Positions 1 through 6,027 of a stretch of DNA of 8,018 bases are shown here, in pieces. The position numbers and the translations under genes were made by a program. The notes beneath the pieces are model-generated. The model was not told the origin of the DNA and made no database searches. It was given only the letters and a program-made list of their open reading frames with translations. Source of the stretch: Methanomicrobiales archaeon (lineage in GTDB: Archaea > Halobacteriota > Methanomicrobia > Methanomicrobiales > JACTUA01); contig JAJRCL010000174.1 in NCBI GenBank assembly GCA_028679035.1, positions 1-8,018 on the forward strand. Reading direction: 5' to 3'. Each line of letters opens with the position of its first letter. The first letter of the stretch is position 1.

Positions 1-227
1 AGCGTCGGGATGCGGCGACTCATGGTTGCGAGAATCTCGAGACCGACTCCGGAGTCCTCCGGTTTTCCCGGGCCGGGGGAAAGCAGGATCCGGTCACAGG
101 AAATTTTCTGCACCTGCGTGATAGGCGTGTCATTGGTCACCACGGTTGTTTGGGCACCTAAAGACCCCACCTGCTGGCAGAGGTTGAACGTGAAACTGTC
201 GTAACAGTCGACAACAAGGACGTTCAT
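1..227 (-). CDS. trpG: anthranilate synthase component II (glutamine amidotransferase), N-terminal part
   Basis: TrpG is the glutamine amidotransferase subunit that supplies ammonia to TrpE for making anthranilate from chorismate, the first step of tryptophan synthesis. About 75 residues are visible, beginning MNVLVVDCYDSFTFNLCQQ, the typical class I amidotransferase start (DxYDSFTxNL). Around residues 49-57 comes the oxyanion-region motif SPGPGKPEDSG. The catalytic Cys and the His/Glu pair lie beyond the left edge, so the gene is cut by the window and not visibly broken. The ATG at 227-225 overlaps the trpE stop as ATGA, which implies translational coupling, and GGAAGGTG within the trpE end is a good ribosome binding site. 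A PabA reading (folate synthesis) is possible because the families are alike, but the fused position behind a trpE with a Trp-binding motif favours TrpG. Confidence 0.93.
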   Translation of the reverse strand, partial: MNVLVVDCYDSFTFNLCQQVGSLGAQTTVVTNDTPITQVQKISCDRILLSPGPGKPEDSGVGLEILATMSRRIPT

Positions 228-1774
228 GGTGCACCTTCCGCTGTGCGGATAGCGGCAAGCATTGCCTGTGCCTTGCGCTGGGTTTCTTCCATCTCGCGTT
301 CCGGAACCGAGTCGGCAACGATACCGGCACCGCTGCGTACTTCTGCGACACCGTTCCCGAGAACGATCGTCCGGATCGCGATCGCGAATTCAAGATTCCG
401 GTTAAACCCGGCATACCCGACCGCCCCGGCGTACACTCCCCTCCTCGAGCCTTCCAGCTCGCGGATGATCTCCATCGCCCGGATTTTTGGGGCTCCGGTA
501 ACGGTCCCTGCAGGAAAACAGGACCGGAACGCATCGAAACAATCAAGGTTGTCCCGAAGGATGCCCTTCACCGTGGAAACGATATGCTGGACATGGGAGA
601 ACTTCTCAATGGACATGAAATTCTCCACCATGACCGATCCATAGCGTGCCACCCTGCCGACGTCATTGCGTGCGAGATCGACGAGCATCGTGTGCTCTGC
701 CCGCTCCTTTTCATCGGCAAGAAGCTCGCGGGAAAATCGTGCGTCCTCTTCCGGGGTTCTTCCCCGCGGGCGTGTGCCGGCGATCGGCACGGTGGTGATG
801 CGGCGGTTCTCCACCCGCACCAGCATTTCCGGGCTTGCACCGATCACCTGCATATCCCCGAAGTCCAGGTAATACATGTACGGGCTGGGGTTCAGGTTCC
901 GCAGGGCACGGTACAGATCGAGAGGAGCAGAGGAACTGGAGAGCCGGACGGAACGGGACAGGACTGCCTGGAAAATATCTCCTGCAGCAATGTGTTCCCT
1001 GATGACCCCGACTTTCCTGCAGAATTCTTCTTCAGAGAGATCGGAGAGGTGTCCCTGGCAGTGCTGGCTGCTGACAGCTTCCATCTGTTCGACGACAATC
1101 CTCGATGGCGGGACTTCCCGGAAATCCTGATCAATGGCTGTGATTTCCGAAATACGATCCCGGATCGCGGTACAGCTTGCTTCGTACGCCGCGACCGGGT
1201 CGGTTTCCTCAGTCAGTAACGGGGTGGAAAACACGAAAGCTCGTTTGTCCTTCTGATCAAACACCGTGCAATCCTTGGCGAGCATGAAACGTGCCGTCGG
1301 GACGTCGTTCTTTTCGTCCCTGCGTAACCGGGGAATGATTTCTTCTGCGAGTTCGTACGTAAAATACCCGACAAACCCGCCAAAGAAACGCGGAGCACGG
1401 ACATTTACAAAATTGAACCGGGAAAGGATTGCCTCCAGTTGTTCCACAGCATCCGATCCGTCCGGGTCACGGCAGACAGACAGAAACGGATCAATCCCGG
1501 TGATTACCGGCTTTGCGCCTAAGGAGCAGGAAAGGACCGGATCCGTAATAATATAGGAATACCGGGACAGGTGCTCGCTGCCACTCATGGATTCGAGGAT
1601 ACACCCGTGCTCCCGTTTCTGCTGCTCAAAAAAATCTACCGGTGAGCAGCGGGGAAGAGGTATCTCAGCGACGATTGGGATGAGAAGTGGTTTTGCCTGA
1701 TGTTCGGCGAGCGTCAGAAATTCTGACAGAGAGAGATTCACTGCAACGGAGCCCCGTCGTGGGGCGGATTCCAT
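224..1774 (-). CDS. trpE: anthranilate synthase component I
   Basis: TrpE converts chorismate plus ammonia (from TrpG) into anthranilate and pyruvate in the cytoplasm. The protein has 516 residues, normal for the family. An N-terminal regulatory domain carries ILES at 59-62, matching the LLES tryptophan-feedback motif of characterised TrpE proteins. The chorismate-binding domain follows, with NPSPYMYYLDF (295-305), PIAGTRPRG (330-338), DEKERAEHTMLVDLARND (354-371), HVQH (394-397), PAGTVTGAPK (421-430) and GAGIVADS (482-489). ILES and NPSPYMYY argue for TrpE over PabB. The ATG at 1774 is chosen because GGGAGGGG lies 11 nt upstream. A GTG at 1741-1739 would give the start VNLSLSEF, closer to where related proteins begin, but it has no ribosome site of its own. 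It is the first gene of the trp operon in view, following an AT-rich promoter. Confidence 0.95.
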   Translation of the reverse strand: MESAPRRGSVAVNLSLSEFLTLAEHQAKPLLIPIVAEIPLPRCSPVDFFEQQKREHGCILESMSGSEHLSRYSYIITDPVLSCSLGAKPVITGIDPFLSVCRDPDGSDAVEQLEAILSRFNFVNVRAPRFFGGFVGYFTYELAEEIIPRLRRDEKNDVPTARFMLAKDCTVFDQKDKRAFVFSTPLLTEETDPVAAYEASCTAIRDRISEITAIDQDFREVPPSRIVVEQMEAVSSQHCQGHLSDLSEEEFCRKVGVIREHIAAGDIFQAVLSRSVRLSSSSAPLDLYRALRNLNPSPYMYYLDFGDMQVIGASPEMLVRVENRRITTVPIAGTRPRGRTPEEDARFSRELLADEKERAEHTMLVDLARNDVGRVARYGSVMVENFMSIEKFSHVQHIVSTVKGILRDNLDCFDAFRSCFPAGTVTGAPKIRAMEIIRELEGSRRGVYAGAVGYAGFNRNLEFAIAIRTIVLGNGVAEVRSGAGIVADSVPEREMEETQRKAQAMLAAIRTAEGAP

Positions 1775-1830
1775 TCCCGGGGCATCCCCTCCCGGTTCGT
1801 GCTATAATTCTGCATAGGTACTTGTTATTT

Positions 1831-1856
1831 TGTACATATATATACCTTATTGTATA
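1831..1856 (-). promoter_or_regulatory. trpE promoter with TATA box and TRP-box-like hexamers
   Basis: On the minus strand an alternating purine/pyrimidine TATA box (GGTATATATATG, about 1835-1846) stands about 65 nt before the trpE ATG. This would place the start of transcription near 1815, leaving a short leader that contains the GGGAGGGG ribosome site. A TGTACA palindrome at 1831-1836 abuts the TATA box on its downstream side, and a near copy, TGTATA (plus-strand reading), lies at 1851-1856, exactly 20 bp away. TGTACA is the known consensus of the TRP box bound by TrpY in Methanothermobacter. Its role here is inferred, since no trpY-like gene is in the window. Confidence 0.5.
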
Positions 1857-1910
1857 TTAGTGACCATAGATGAATATTTTTAGTATACCATTACACGAAC
1901 GTGCTTTTAA

Positions 1911-1947
1911 TTATCCGGGAAATACTGGGATAATCCGGGTGTATCCC
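1911..1947. repeat. 20-bp-spaced ATCCGGG repeats and small hairpin
   Basis: TTATCCGGG at 1911-1919 recurs as TAATCCGGG at 1931-1939, a spacing of 20 bp or about two helical turns. The second copy sits in the loop of a possible hairpin, GGGATA (1927-1932) with TATCCC (1942-1947). It lies between the T8 tract after the MoaD-like gene and the trpE TATA box, so it could be either part of a 3' end or an upstream control site. The pattern is short and may be chance. Confidence 0.25.
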
Positions 1948-1969
1948 GACGAATTGCTGGCATCTTTTC

Positions 1970-1977
1970 AAAAAAAA
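1970..1977 (-). terminator. oligo-T terminator of the sulfur-transfer operon
   Basis: On the minus strand a run of eight T residues begins four bases after the TAA stop of the MoaD-like gene. Archaeal RNA polymerase terminates at oligo-T tracts without needing a hairpin, and this is the only such tract in the 207-bp gap before trpE. It separates the nifS operon from the trp operon, which has its own promoter further on. Confidence 0.6.
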
Positions 1978-1981
1978 GGTA

Positions 1982-2260
1982 TTACCCGCCCGCCACGGGG
2001 GGAAATACCGCGATTTCATCCCCGTCATCAAGCACGATGTCCGGTGCATTTTTTCGTTCCACACGCTGCCGGTTCCGCATGAGAATCACATAATCCCGGA
2101 CATGTCTCTCGTTATCGAATAATGCCTCTGCAAGTGCCGGTGACGTATCCGCGAGCTGATCGAGGAGGGCCCGCAGGGTCGTTCCCTCAGGCACTTCCAT
2201 CCGGCGTTCCCGGCCGATGAGTTCACCGAACCGGGCGAATCCCCTGACTATAATAATCAT
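1982..2260 (-). CDS. MoaD/ThiS-family ubiquitin-like sulfur carrier protein
   Basis: A 92-residue beta-grasp protein of the MoaD/ThiS type. It has the expected order: a beta-strand start (MIIIVRGFARFGELIG), the turn VPEGTTLRALLDQL (23-36), VILMRNRQRV, and the C-terminal signature DDGDEIAVFPPVAGG (78-92) ending in the diglycine that is adenylated and turned into a thiocarboxylate. The ATG overlaps the stop of the E1-like gene as ATGA and has GAGGAGGAAT just upstream, so the two are translated together. The family donates sulfur to molybdopterin or tungstopterin, to thiazole, to tRNA, or, in archaea, is attached to proteins as a SAMP. The FPPVAGG ending is most MoaD-like, but the acceptor is not decided by the sequence. 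It is the last gene of the nifS operon. Confidence 0.88.
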   Translation of the reverse strand: MIIIVRGFARFGELIGRERRMEVPEGTTLRALLDQLADTSPALAEALFDNERHVRDYVILMRNRQRVERKNAPDIVLDDGDEIAVFPPVAGG

Positions 2261-3012
2261 GACGATTCCTCCTCATCCGGACTATTTCCCCCTGTTCCAC
2301 AGTCGATACAGTGGGGACTTGACGATACGGCGACCTCGTCAAGGACCGAACATGCCCCATTCCAGAAGAGGAGCCGGTTTTCGAGGAGTGCCCCGTACCC
2401 GGTCAGGTACTTGATCACCTCATTGGCCTGGATGAGGCCGATTATTCCCGGTGCAATACCAATCACCGGAAACTCCCCTCCCGGTGGCGGGTGGGGGAAG
2501 ATGCAGCGAAGGCACACCGTCTTTCCGGGGAGAATGGTCGTTGCCTGGCCGTCGAAACCCCAAATCGCGCCATGAAAAAGCGGGATCCGGTGGGCGAGCG
2601 CAGCACGGTTCAGCAGGTACCGGCCCGCAAAGTTGTCCAGTGCATCGACGATGCCGTCTACCCTGCAGGTATACGTGCTCAGGTTTTCGGCGGTGAGAGT
2701 CACCTGTGCAGTCTCAATTGTAATATCTCCATTCATCTGGCGCAGCTTTTCCTCTGCTGACTGTGTTTTTGCCTTCCCGATGTCCCGCTCCCAGTGGAGG
2801 ATCTGACGGTTCAGGTTACTTCGGTCCACACAGTCATAGTCCACAAGTACTATGTGACCGACCCCGGCGGCAGCGAGGTAGATCGCAATCGGCGATCCCA
2901 GTCCTCCCGCCCCGGCGATGAGGATCCGGGCTTTTTTGAGACGCTCCTGACCATCTTCACCGAAGACCAGCATCTGACGGCGGTACCGTTCTCTTTCACG
3001 TTCGCTCAGCAC
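2257..3012 (-). CDS. ThiF/HesA/MoeB-family E1-like adenylating enzyme
   Basis: A 251-residue E1-like enzyme expected to adenylate the C-terminal glycine of the neighbouring MoaD-like carrier with ATP. Visible parts are the N-terminal RYRRQ helix (9-13), the nucleotide loop GAGGLGSP (34-41), VDYD (57-60), NLNRQ (66-70), Lys80/Lys82 and DALDN (123-127). A zinc site is formed by CLRC (Cys167, Cys170) and CIDC (Cys235, Cys238). Where ThiF and some relatives carry a catalytic Cys before the conserved GxxGxxG helix, this protein reads FPVIGIAPGIIG, with no Cys, as in MoeB-like enzymes that only adenylate. The start is GTG at 3012-3010; an in-frame TAG lies 6 nt upstream, so no longer form exists. 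It follows nifU after 19 nt. Exact subfamily (MoeB, HesA, UbaA) is unresolved. Confidence 0.87.
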   Translation of the reverse strand: MLSERERERYRRQMLVFGEDGQERLKKARILIAGAGGLGSPIAIYLAAAGVGHIVLVDYDCVDRSNLNRQILHWERDIGKAKTQSAEEKLRQMNGDITIETAQVTLTAENLSTYTCRVDGIVDALDNFAGRYLLNRAALAHRIPLFHGAIWGFDGQATTILPGKTVCLRCIFPHPPPGGEFPVIGIAPGIIGLIQANEVIKYLTGYGALLENRLLFWNGACSVLDEVAVSSSPHCIDCGTGGNSPDEEESS

Positions 3013-3031
3013 AACCCGCTACCCCGCGTAT

Positions 3032-3469
3032 TCATGAATCTCCTGCTTCCTTGCCCTCTTCATGGGTGTGGTGCGTTCCCTTTTTCTCCACCCAGGGCTC
3101 CAGTCCTTTTTTCTGCCGGTAATCGTTAATCGCCATGTGGATCCCTTCCTCGGCCAGAAGGGAGCAGTGTATCTTGACCGGGGGAAGCCCTTCAAGGGCT
3201 TCGGCTACCGCAGTATTGGTAACGTCCCACGCCTCTTCCAAAGTTTTTCCTTTGATGAGCTCGGTGGCCATGCTGCTGGAAGCGATCGCAGCCCCGCAGC
3301 CGAACGTCATGAATTTTGCATCGGTGATACGGTTGTCTTCCACCCGGATATAGATCTTCATGATGTCGCCGCAGACCGGGTTTCCCACTTCACCAACGCC
3401 ATCCGGGTTTTCGATCGCCCCGACATTACGGGGATTCATGAAGTGCTCCATTACTTTTTTGCTGTACAT
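3032..3469 (-). CDS. nifU: NifU/IscU-type Fe-S cluster assembly scaffold
   Basis: A 145-residue scaffold on which Fe-S clusters are built from sulfur delivered by NifS. It begins MYSKKVMEHFMNPRNVG, the usual IscU/NifU N-terminus. All cluster ligands are present: Cys33 with Asp35 in NPVCGD, Cys58 in FGCGAAIASSS, and Cys102 with His101 in PPVKIHCS. The family core ends near residue 125. A charged, His-bearing tail follows (KKGTHHTHEEGKEAGDS, 129-145), making it longer than E. coli IscU (128 residues). The LPPVKIHC sequence is the region contacted by Hsc-type chaperones in bacteria. The ATG shares one base with the nifS stop (TGATG), and GAGGGTG inside the nifS end supplies a ribosome site, so the pair is coupled. 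Confidence 0.95.
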   Translation of the reverse strand: MYSKKVMEHFMNPRNVGAIENPDGVGEVGNPVCGDIMKIYIRVEDNRITDAKFMTFGCGAAIASSSMATELIKGKTLEEAWDVTNTAVAEALEGLPPVKIHCSLLAEEGIHMAINDYRQKKGLEPWVEKKGTHHTHEEGKEAGDS

Positions 3470-4659
3470 CAGGACACCCTCTGTTCTTTCATCTTCTGAT
3501 ACAGGGGAGACATTTCCCGGAGACGGGAAACCACGCCCGGAAGCACCGACTGCACGTGGGCGATGTCTTCCGGCGTATTCTCTTCCCCGAGCGTCAGCCG
3601 CAGGGACCCATGGGCGATTTCATGGGGAAGGCCGATCGCCATCAGGACATGGGATGGTTCCAGAGATCCGGACGTGCATGCACTTCCGGTGGAAGCGGCG
3701 ATTCCAAAACTGTCCAGCAGCAGGAGCATGGATTCTCCTTCAATAAATGCAAAGCTGATATTGATGTTGCCCGGCAGCCGTTGTACCGCATGACCGTTCA
3801 GACGCGTGTGGGGTATTTCCGCAAGGATCCATGCCGTGAGCTGGTCCCGGTATGCACGGATCACTGCGGTCCGGCCGGGAATGTCGGTACCTGCCAATTC
3901 AATAGCTTTTCCGAGCCCGACGATACCGGCGACATTTTCAGTCCCGGCCCGTTTCTTCCGTTCCTGTCCTCCCCCGTGCAGAAGAGAATCCGGGCGCCTC
4001 CCTCCACGGATGTAGAGGGCGCCAGCACCCTTGGGCCCGTAGAACTTATGCGCGGAGAGGGAGAGAAGATCGACACCAAGTTCCTTTACATTGACTGGGA
4101 TCGCACCGACGACCTGGACCGCATCGGTGTGAAAAGTGACCGAGTGTTCCTGCGCAATTTTTCCGATTTCGGCGATAGGTTCGATGGTGCCGATCTCGTT
4201 ATTCGCGTGCATGATGGTGATGAGGATCGTTTTTTCCGTAATGGCCCGTTCCACGTCGGACGGATTAACGAGCCCCGTTCCATCGACCGGAAGGTAGGTA
4301 ACGGTAAACCCCTGTTTTTCCAGCCACCCGCAGGTGTGCAGCACCGCGTGGTGCTCGATCGCTGACGTGATGATATGATTTCCCTTTTTCCGCTGGGCGA
4401 ACGCCGTTCCCTTGATCGCCCAGTTGTCAGACTCCGTACCGCCGGCAGTGAAGTATATCTCCTCCGGTCCGGCCCCAAGTGTTGCTGCGGTCTTCTGCCG
4501 GGCAACCTCGACTGCTTCACGGGCATCGCGGGCGATCCCGTAAATGGAAGAAGGGTTGCCGTAATGGTCCCGGAGATACGGAAGCATCGCGGCAATCACG
4601 TCAGGGTGCGGCTGCGTGGTCGCGGCATGGTCCATGTACACAAAGCGCTGGCCTGTCAT
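3469..4659 (-). CDS. nifS: cysteine desulfurase (NifS/IscS family)
   Basis: A pyridoxal-phosphate enzyme that removes sulfur from cysteine, leaving alanine, and passes it on as a persulfide to NifU and possibly to the MoaD-like carrier encoded downstream. The 396-residue protein is full length. It starts VYMDHAATTQPHP (7-19), continues with TAGGTESDN (71-79), IEHHAVL (101-107), ANNEIGTI (152-159), HTDAVQ (177-182), the PLP lysine Lys205 in SAHKFYGPKG, RAGTEN (237-242) and the catalytic Cys328 in TGSACTSGSLEPSH, then SLRLTLG (352-358). The long SACTSG loop marks group I (IscS/NifS). GAGG close to the ATG, with AGGA further up, serves as ribosome site. It is the first gene of a four-gene operon with overlapping or close joints. 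Whether to call it nifS or iscS is a matter of naming; no nitrogenase gene is in view. Confidence 0.95.
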   Translation of the reverse strand: MTGQRFVYMDHAATTQPHPDVIAAMLPYLRDHYGNPSSIYGIARDAREAVEVARQKTAATLGAGPEEIYFTAGGTESDNWAIKGTAFAQRKKGNHIITSAIEHHAVLHTCGWLEKQGFTVTYLPVDGTGLVNPSDVERAITEKTILITIMHANNEIGTIEPIAEIGKIAQEHSVTFHTDAVQVVGAIPVNVKELGVDLLSLSAHKFYGPKGAGALYIRGGRRPDSLLHGGGQERKKRAGTENVAGIVGLGKAIELAGTDIPGRTAVIRAYRDQLTAWILAEIPHTRLNGHAVQRLPGNINISFAFIEGESMLLLLDSFGIAASTGSACTSGSLEPSHVLMAIGLPHEIAHGSLRLTLGEENTPEDIAHVQSVLPGVVSRLREMSPLYQKMKEQRVS

Positions 4660-4767
4660 GTCCTCATTCCTGCCGGAAGATACCGGGTAATCGGACTTCT
4701 CCCTTTCGCTTCCGTATCGGTTTATTCCTTGGTTGATCCGGTCGATCCGAACACGGGGGAAGAAAAA

Positions 4768-4779
4768 TCACAATTGTGA
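4768..4779. promoter_or_regulatory. perfect 12-bp palindrome, candidate operator
   Basis: TCACAATTGTGA is a perfect palindrome in the 227-bp divergent gap between nifS and the DUF1622 gene. If the minus-strand TATA-like CTATAAG near 4807-4813 is used, transcription of nifS would begin near 4784 and the palindrome would cover roughly +5 to +16, a typical place for an archaeal repressor site. It could also act on the plus-strand gene. No regulator gene adjoins it. Confidence 0.4.
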
Positions 4780-4806
4780 AACAGTATTCACTCCCAACGC
4801 GGATCT

Positions 4807-4813
4807 CTTATAG
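4807..4813 (-). promoter_or_regulatory. possible TATA box for the nifS operon
   Basis: CTATAAG on the minus strand, in the context CAATCTATAAGAGATCC, is one of the better TATA-like sites upstream of nifS. It implies a leader of about 125 nt. AAGTTTATTAAGC (about 4842-4854) and GGAATAAACC (about 4719-4728) are alternatives, so the choice is uncertain. Confidence 0.3.
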
Positions 4814-4842
4814 ATTGCGGTGGACTGAAGCATATCGGATAG

Positions 4843-4852
4843 CTTAATAAAC
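4843..4852 (+). promoter_or_regulatory. possible TATA box for the DUF1622 gene
   Basis: CTTAATAAAC lies about 40 nt before the TTG start of the DUF1622 gene. A start of transcription about 26 nt downstream (near 4873) would leave a very short leader that still holds the GAGGAG ribosome site at 4876-4881. Confidence 0.35.
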
Positions 4853-4886
4853 TTCGTACAAAGAGGTAAGGCAGAGAGGAGATTCC

Positions 4887-5237
4887 TTGATTGAGCAGAT
4901 CGTCCACGGGATTGGATATTTCTTTTCCGGTGTCGGGGCAATCCTGATCATCTACGGAGGAATCCTTGCGATCATCGCGATCCTCAAAAAGGAGATCCGA
5001 TCGGATCAGCCATCCTACGGTGCGATCCGCAGCAGGTTTACCGGAAAAATCATATTCGGGCTGGAATTTTTTATTGCCGCAGATATTATCGAGACCCTGA
5101 TCGCCCCGGGACAGCAGGAGATACTCCTCCTCGGCGCCGTGGTTCTCATCCGGGTCGTCCTCGGGTATTTCCTCAGCCGCGAGTCTCGCGATTACCCGGA
5201 ACGGGAAAACCCGGTGTCGGACAATTCCATGCGGTAA
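4887..5237 (+). CDS. DUF1622 family small membrane protein
   Basis: A 116-residue integral membrane protein of the DUF1622 family, whose function is unknown. Three hydrophobic segments are visible at about 10-33, 53-72 and 78-97. The second contains the family-like stretch LEFFIAADIIET (59-70), with acidic residues inside the membrane region, followed by APGQQEILLLGAVVLIRVVLGYFLSRE. The loop between the first two segments is basic and polar (KKEIRSDQPSYGAIRSR), suggesting it lies in the cytoplasm by the positive-inside rule, and the C-terminus is short and charged. The start codon is TTG at 4887, chosen because GAGGAG ends five bases before it; no ATG lies near. It is a single gene, divergent from nifS and convergent with the DUF1894 gene 47 nt away. 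The family call rests on recall of its motif. Confidence 0.8.
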   Translation: MIEQIVHGIGYFFSGVGAILIIYGGILAIIAILKKEIRSDQPSYGAIRSRFTGKIIFGLEFFIAADIIETLIAPGQQEILLLGAVVLIRVVLGYFLSRESRDYPERENPVSDNSMR

Positions 5238-5284
5238 CCGGATCGGTATGGATGTTTATCACTCCCGTTGACCGCACCATGCTG

Positions 5285-5572
5285 TCACTTCCTTTTTTTC
5301 TTTCCCAGTAAGCGCACCCGTTGCGCTTCCTCATGACATTCGATCTTCAGAAGAAAAGTCCCATAGCACGGTTTTGTAAAGGGAAAGACGACGAAATCGT
5401 TCTCGAGACCGATCGCTATCGGAGGAACACCAATAATATGCCGGTCAAATATTTTGTATCCGGGATCGACGTAATAGATTTCCGGATACTTTTTCTCCAC
5501 ATACGCGCGGCATTCGGCAAACGATGCGCCGGAGAGGAGCACTTCTTTTTCTATCTCGTCGATGCACGCCAT
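5285..5572 (-). CDS. DUF1894 family protein
   Basis: A 95-residue soluble protein recognised as DUF1894, a family I know almost only from methanogens and without an assigned function. It begins MACIDEIEKEVLLSGASF, with central YYVDPGYKIFDRHIIGVPP (33-51) and the run VVFPFTKPCYGTF (61-73), then a strand and a basic tail GKKKRK. Cys3, Cys21, Cys69 and Cys79 are present, but no recognisable metal-binding spacing. The ATG lies inside the 3' end of the DUF1890 gene (22-bp overlap in another frame), with GATGAGGT upstream as a ribosome site, so the two are very likely cotranslated and may act as partners. The basic tail is encoded by an A-rich stretch that reads as a T tract on the plus strand. Confidence 0.8.
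   Translation of the reverse strand: MACIDEIEKEVLLSGASFAECRAYVEKKYPEIYYVDPGYKIFDRHIIGVPPIAIGLENDFVVFPFTKPCYGTFLLKIECHEEAQRVRLLGKKKRK
5293..5303 (+). terminator. T-tract terminator of the DUF1622 gene
   Basis: T7-C-T3 on the plus strand begins 56 nt after the DUF1622 stop and is the first T-rich stretch there. It lies inside the 3' end of the convergent DUF1894 gene, where the minus strand codes for its lysine-rich tail. Termination here is inferred from the oligo-T rule for archaea. Confidence 0.4.
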
Positions 5573-6027
5573 CCGAATACCTCATCGATCTTCTTCCGGA
5601 GTTCGTTCGGGTTGTGAACCGCTTTTTCCACGATCGTTTCGCACGGGAAATCTATCAGGGCTGCCAGTGTCTCAGCATTCCGGCCGAAAACAATGACAAT
5701 AAGGCGTCCTGTTGAGATGTGGTGCATCGTTGCGGCATAGGAAATCCCGGCATCGTTATGGGCGAAGACGATACAGAGATCAAAATTCCGGTGCTTCTCG
5801 ACAATGTCCCCGATGCAGCGGTCGAGATCAATCATTTTCCGGATATAGTGCTTTTCCGGATCCGACACCCGCAAAAGGCTTATCACCGATGGATTGCCGG
5901 CGGTCAGCACGTCCCAGTCATGCGTTGTCAGCATATGGGCGAGATACAGACCAATTCCCGTCTGCACCGGGATTTCCGGACATCCCATTAACAGAAGGGC
6001 GCTCTGACCCGTCAATGCATCAGCCAC
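5551..6027 (-). CDS. DUF1890 family protein
   Basis: An about 158-residue protein of the DUF1890 family, known to me mainly from methanogens and of unknown function. It opens with a strand and loop ALLLMGCPEIPVQT (10-23 with the GTG start), followed by alternating strands and helices (DLCIVFAHNDAGISYA, TGRLIVIVFGRNAETL), a Rossmann-like pattern, and a charged C-terminal helix NPNELRKKIDEVFGW. MGCPE/PVQT is the family's most distinctive stretch. The reading frame is open up to a TTG at 6069. GTG at 6027 is preferred because GGAGGGATTGGTGAT precedes it, though the spacing is not ideal, and because related proteins begin just before the ALLLMGCPE strand. It overlaps the DUF1894 gene by 22 bp, forming a two-gene unit divergent from nadA. 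The start is the least certain part. Confidence 0.8.
   Translation of the reverse strand: MADALTGQSALLLMGCPEIPVQTGIGLYLAHMLTTHDWDVLTAGNPSVISLLRVSDPEKHYIRKMIDLDRCIGDIVEKHRNFDLCIVFAHNDAGISYAATMHHISTGRLIVIVFGRNAETLAALIDFPCETIVEKAVHNPNELRKKIDEVFGWRASTR

Noticed and set aside
584..1219. A 211-codon open frame on the plus strand opposite trpE.
   Set aside because: It is a shadow of trpE, which carries the full set of chorismate-binding motifs.
1870..2082. A 70-codon plus-strand frame in the trpE/MoaD gap.
   Set aside because: More than half of it is antisense to the MoaD-like gene, it has no ribosome site, and the rest crosses the oligo-A run that works as a terminator for the other strand.
3556..4365. 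A 269-codon open frame on the plus strand opposite nifS.
   Set aside because: The minus strand there encodes a full cysteine desulfurase with all catalytic residues; the plus-strand product is low in recognisable structure and has no ribosome site of note.
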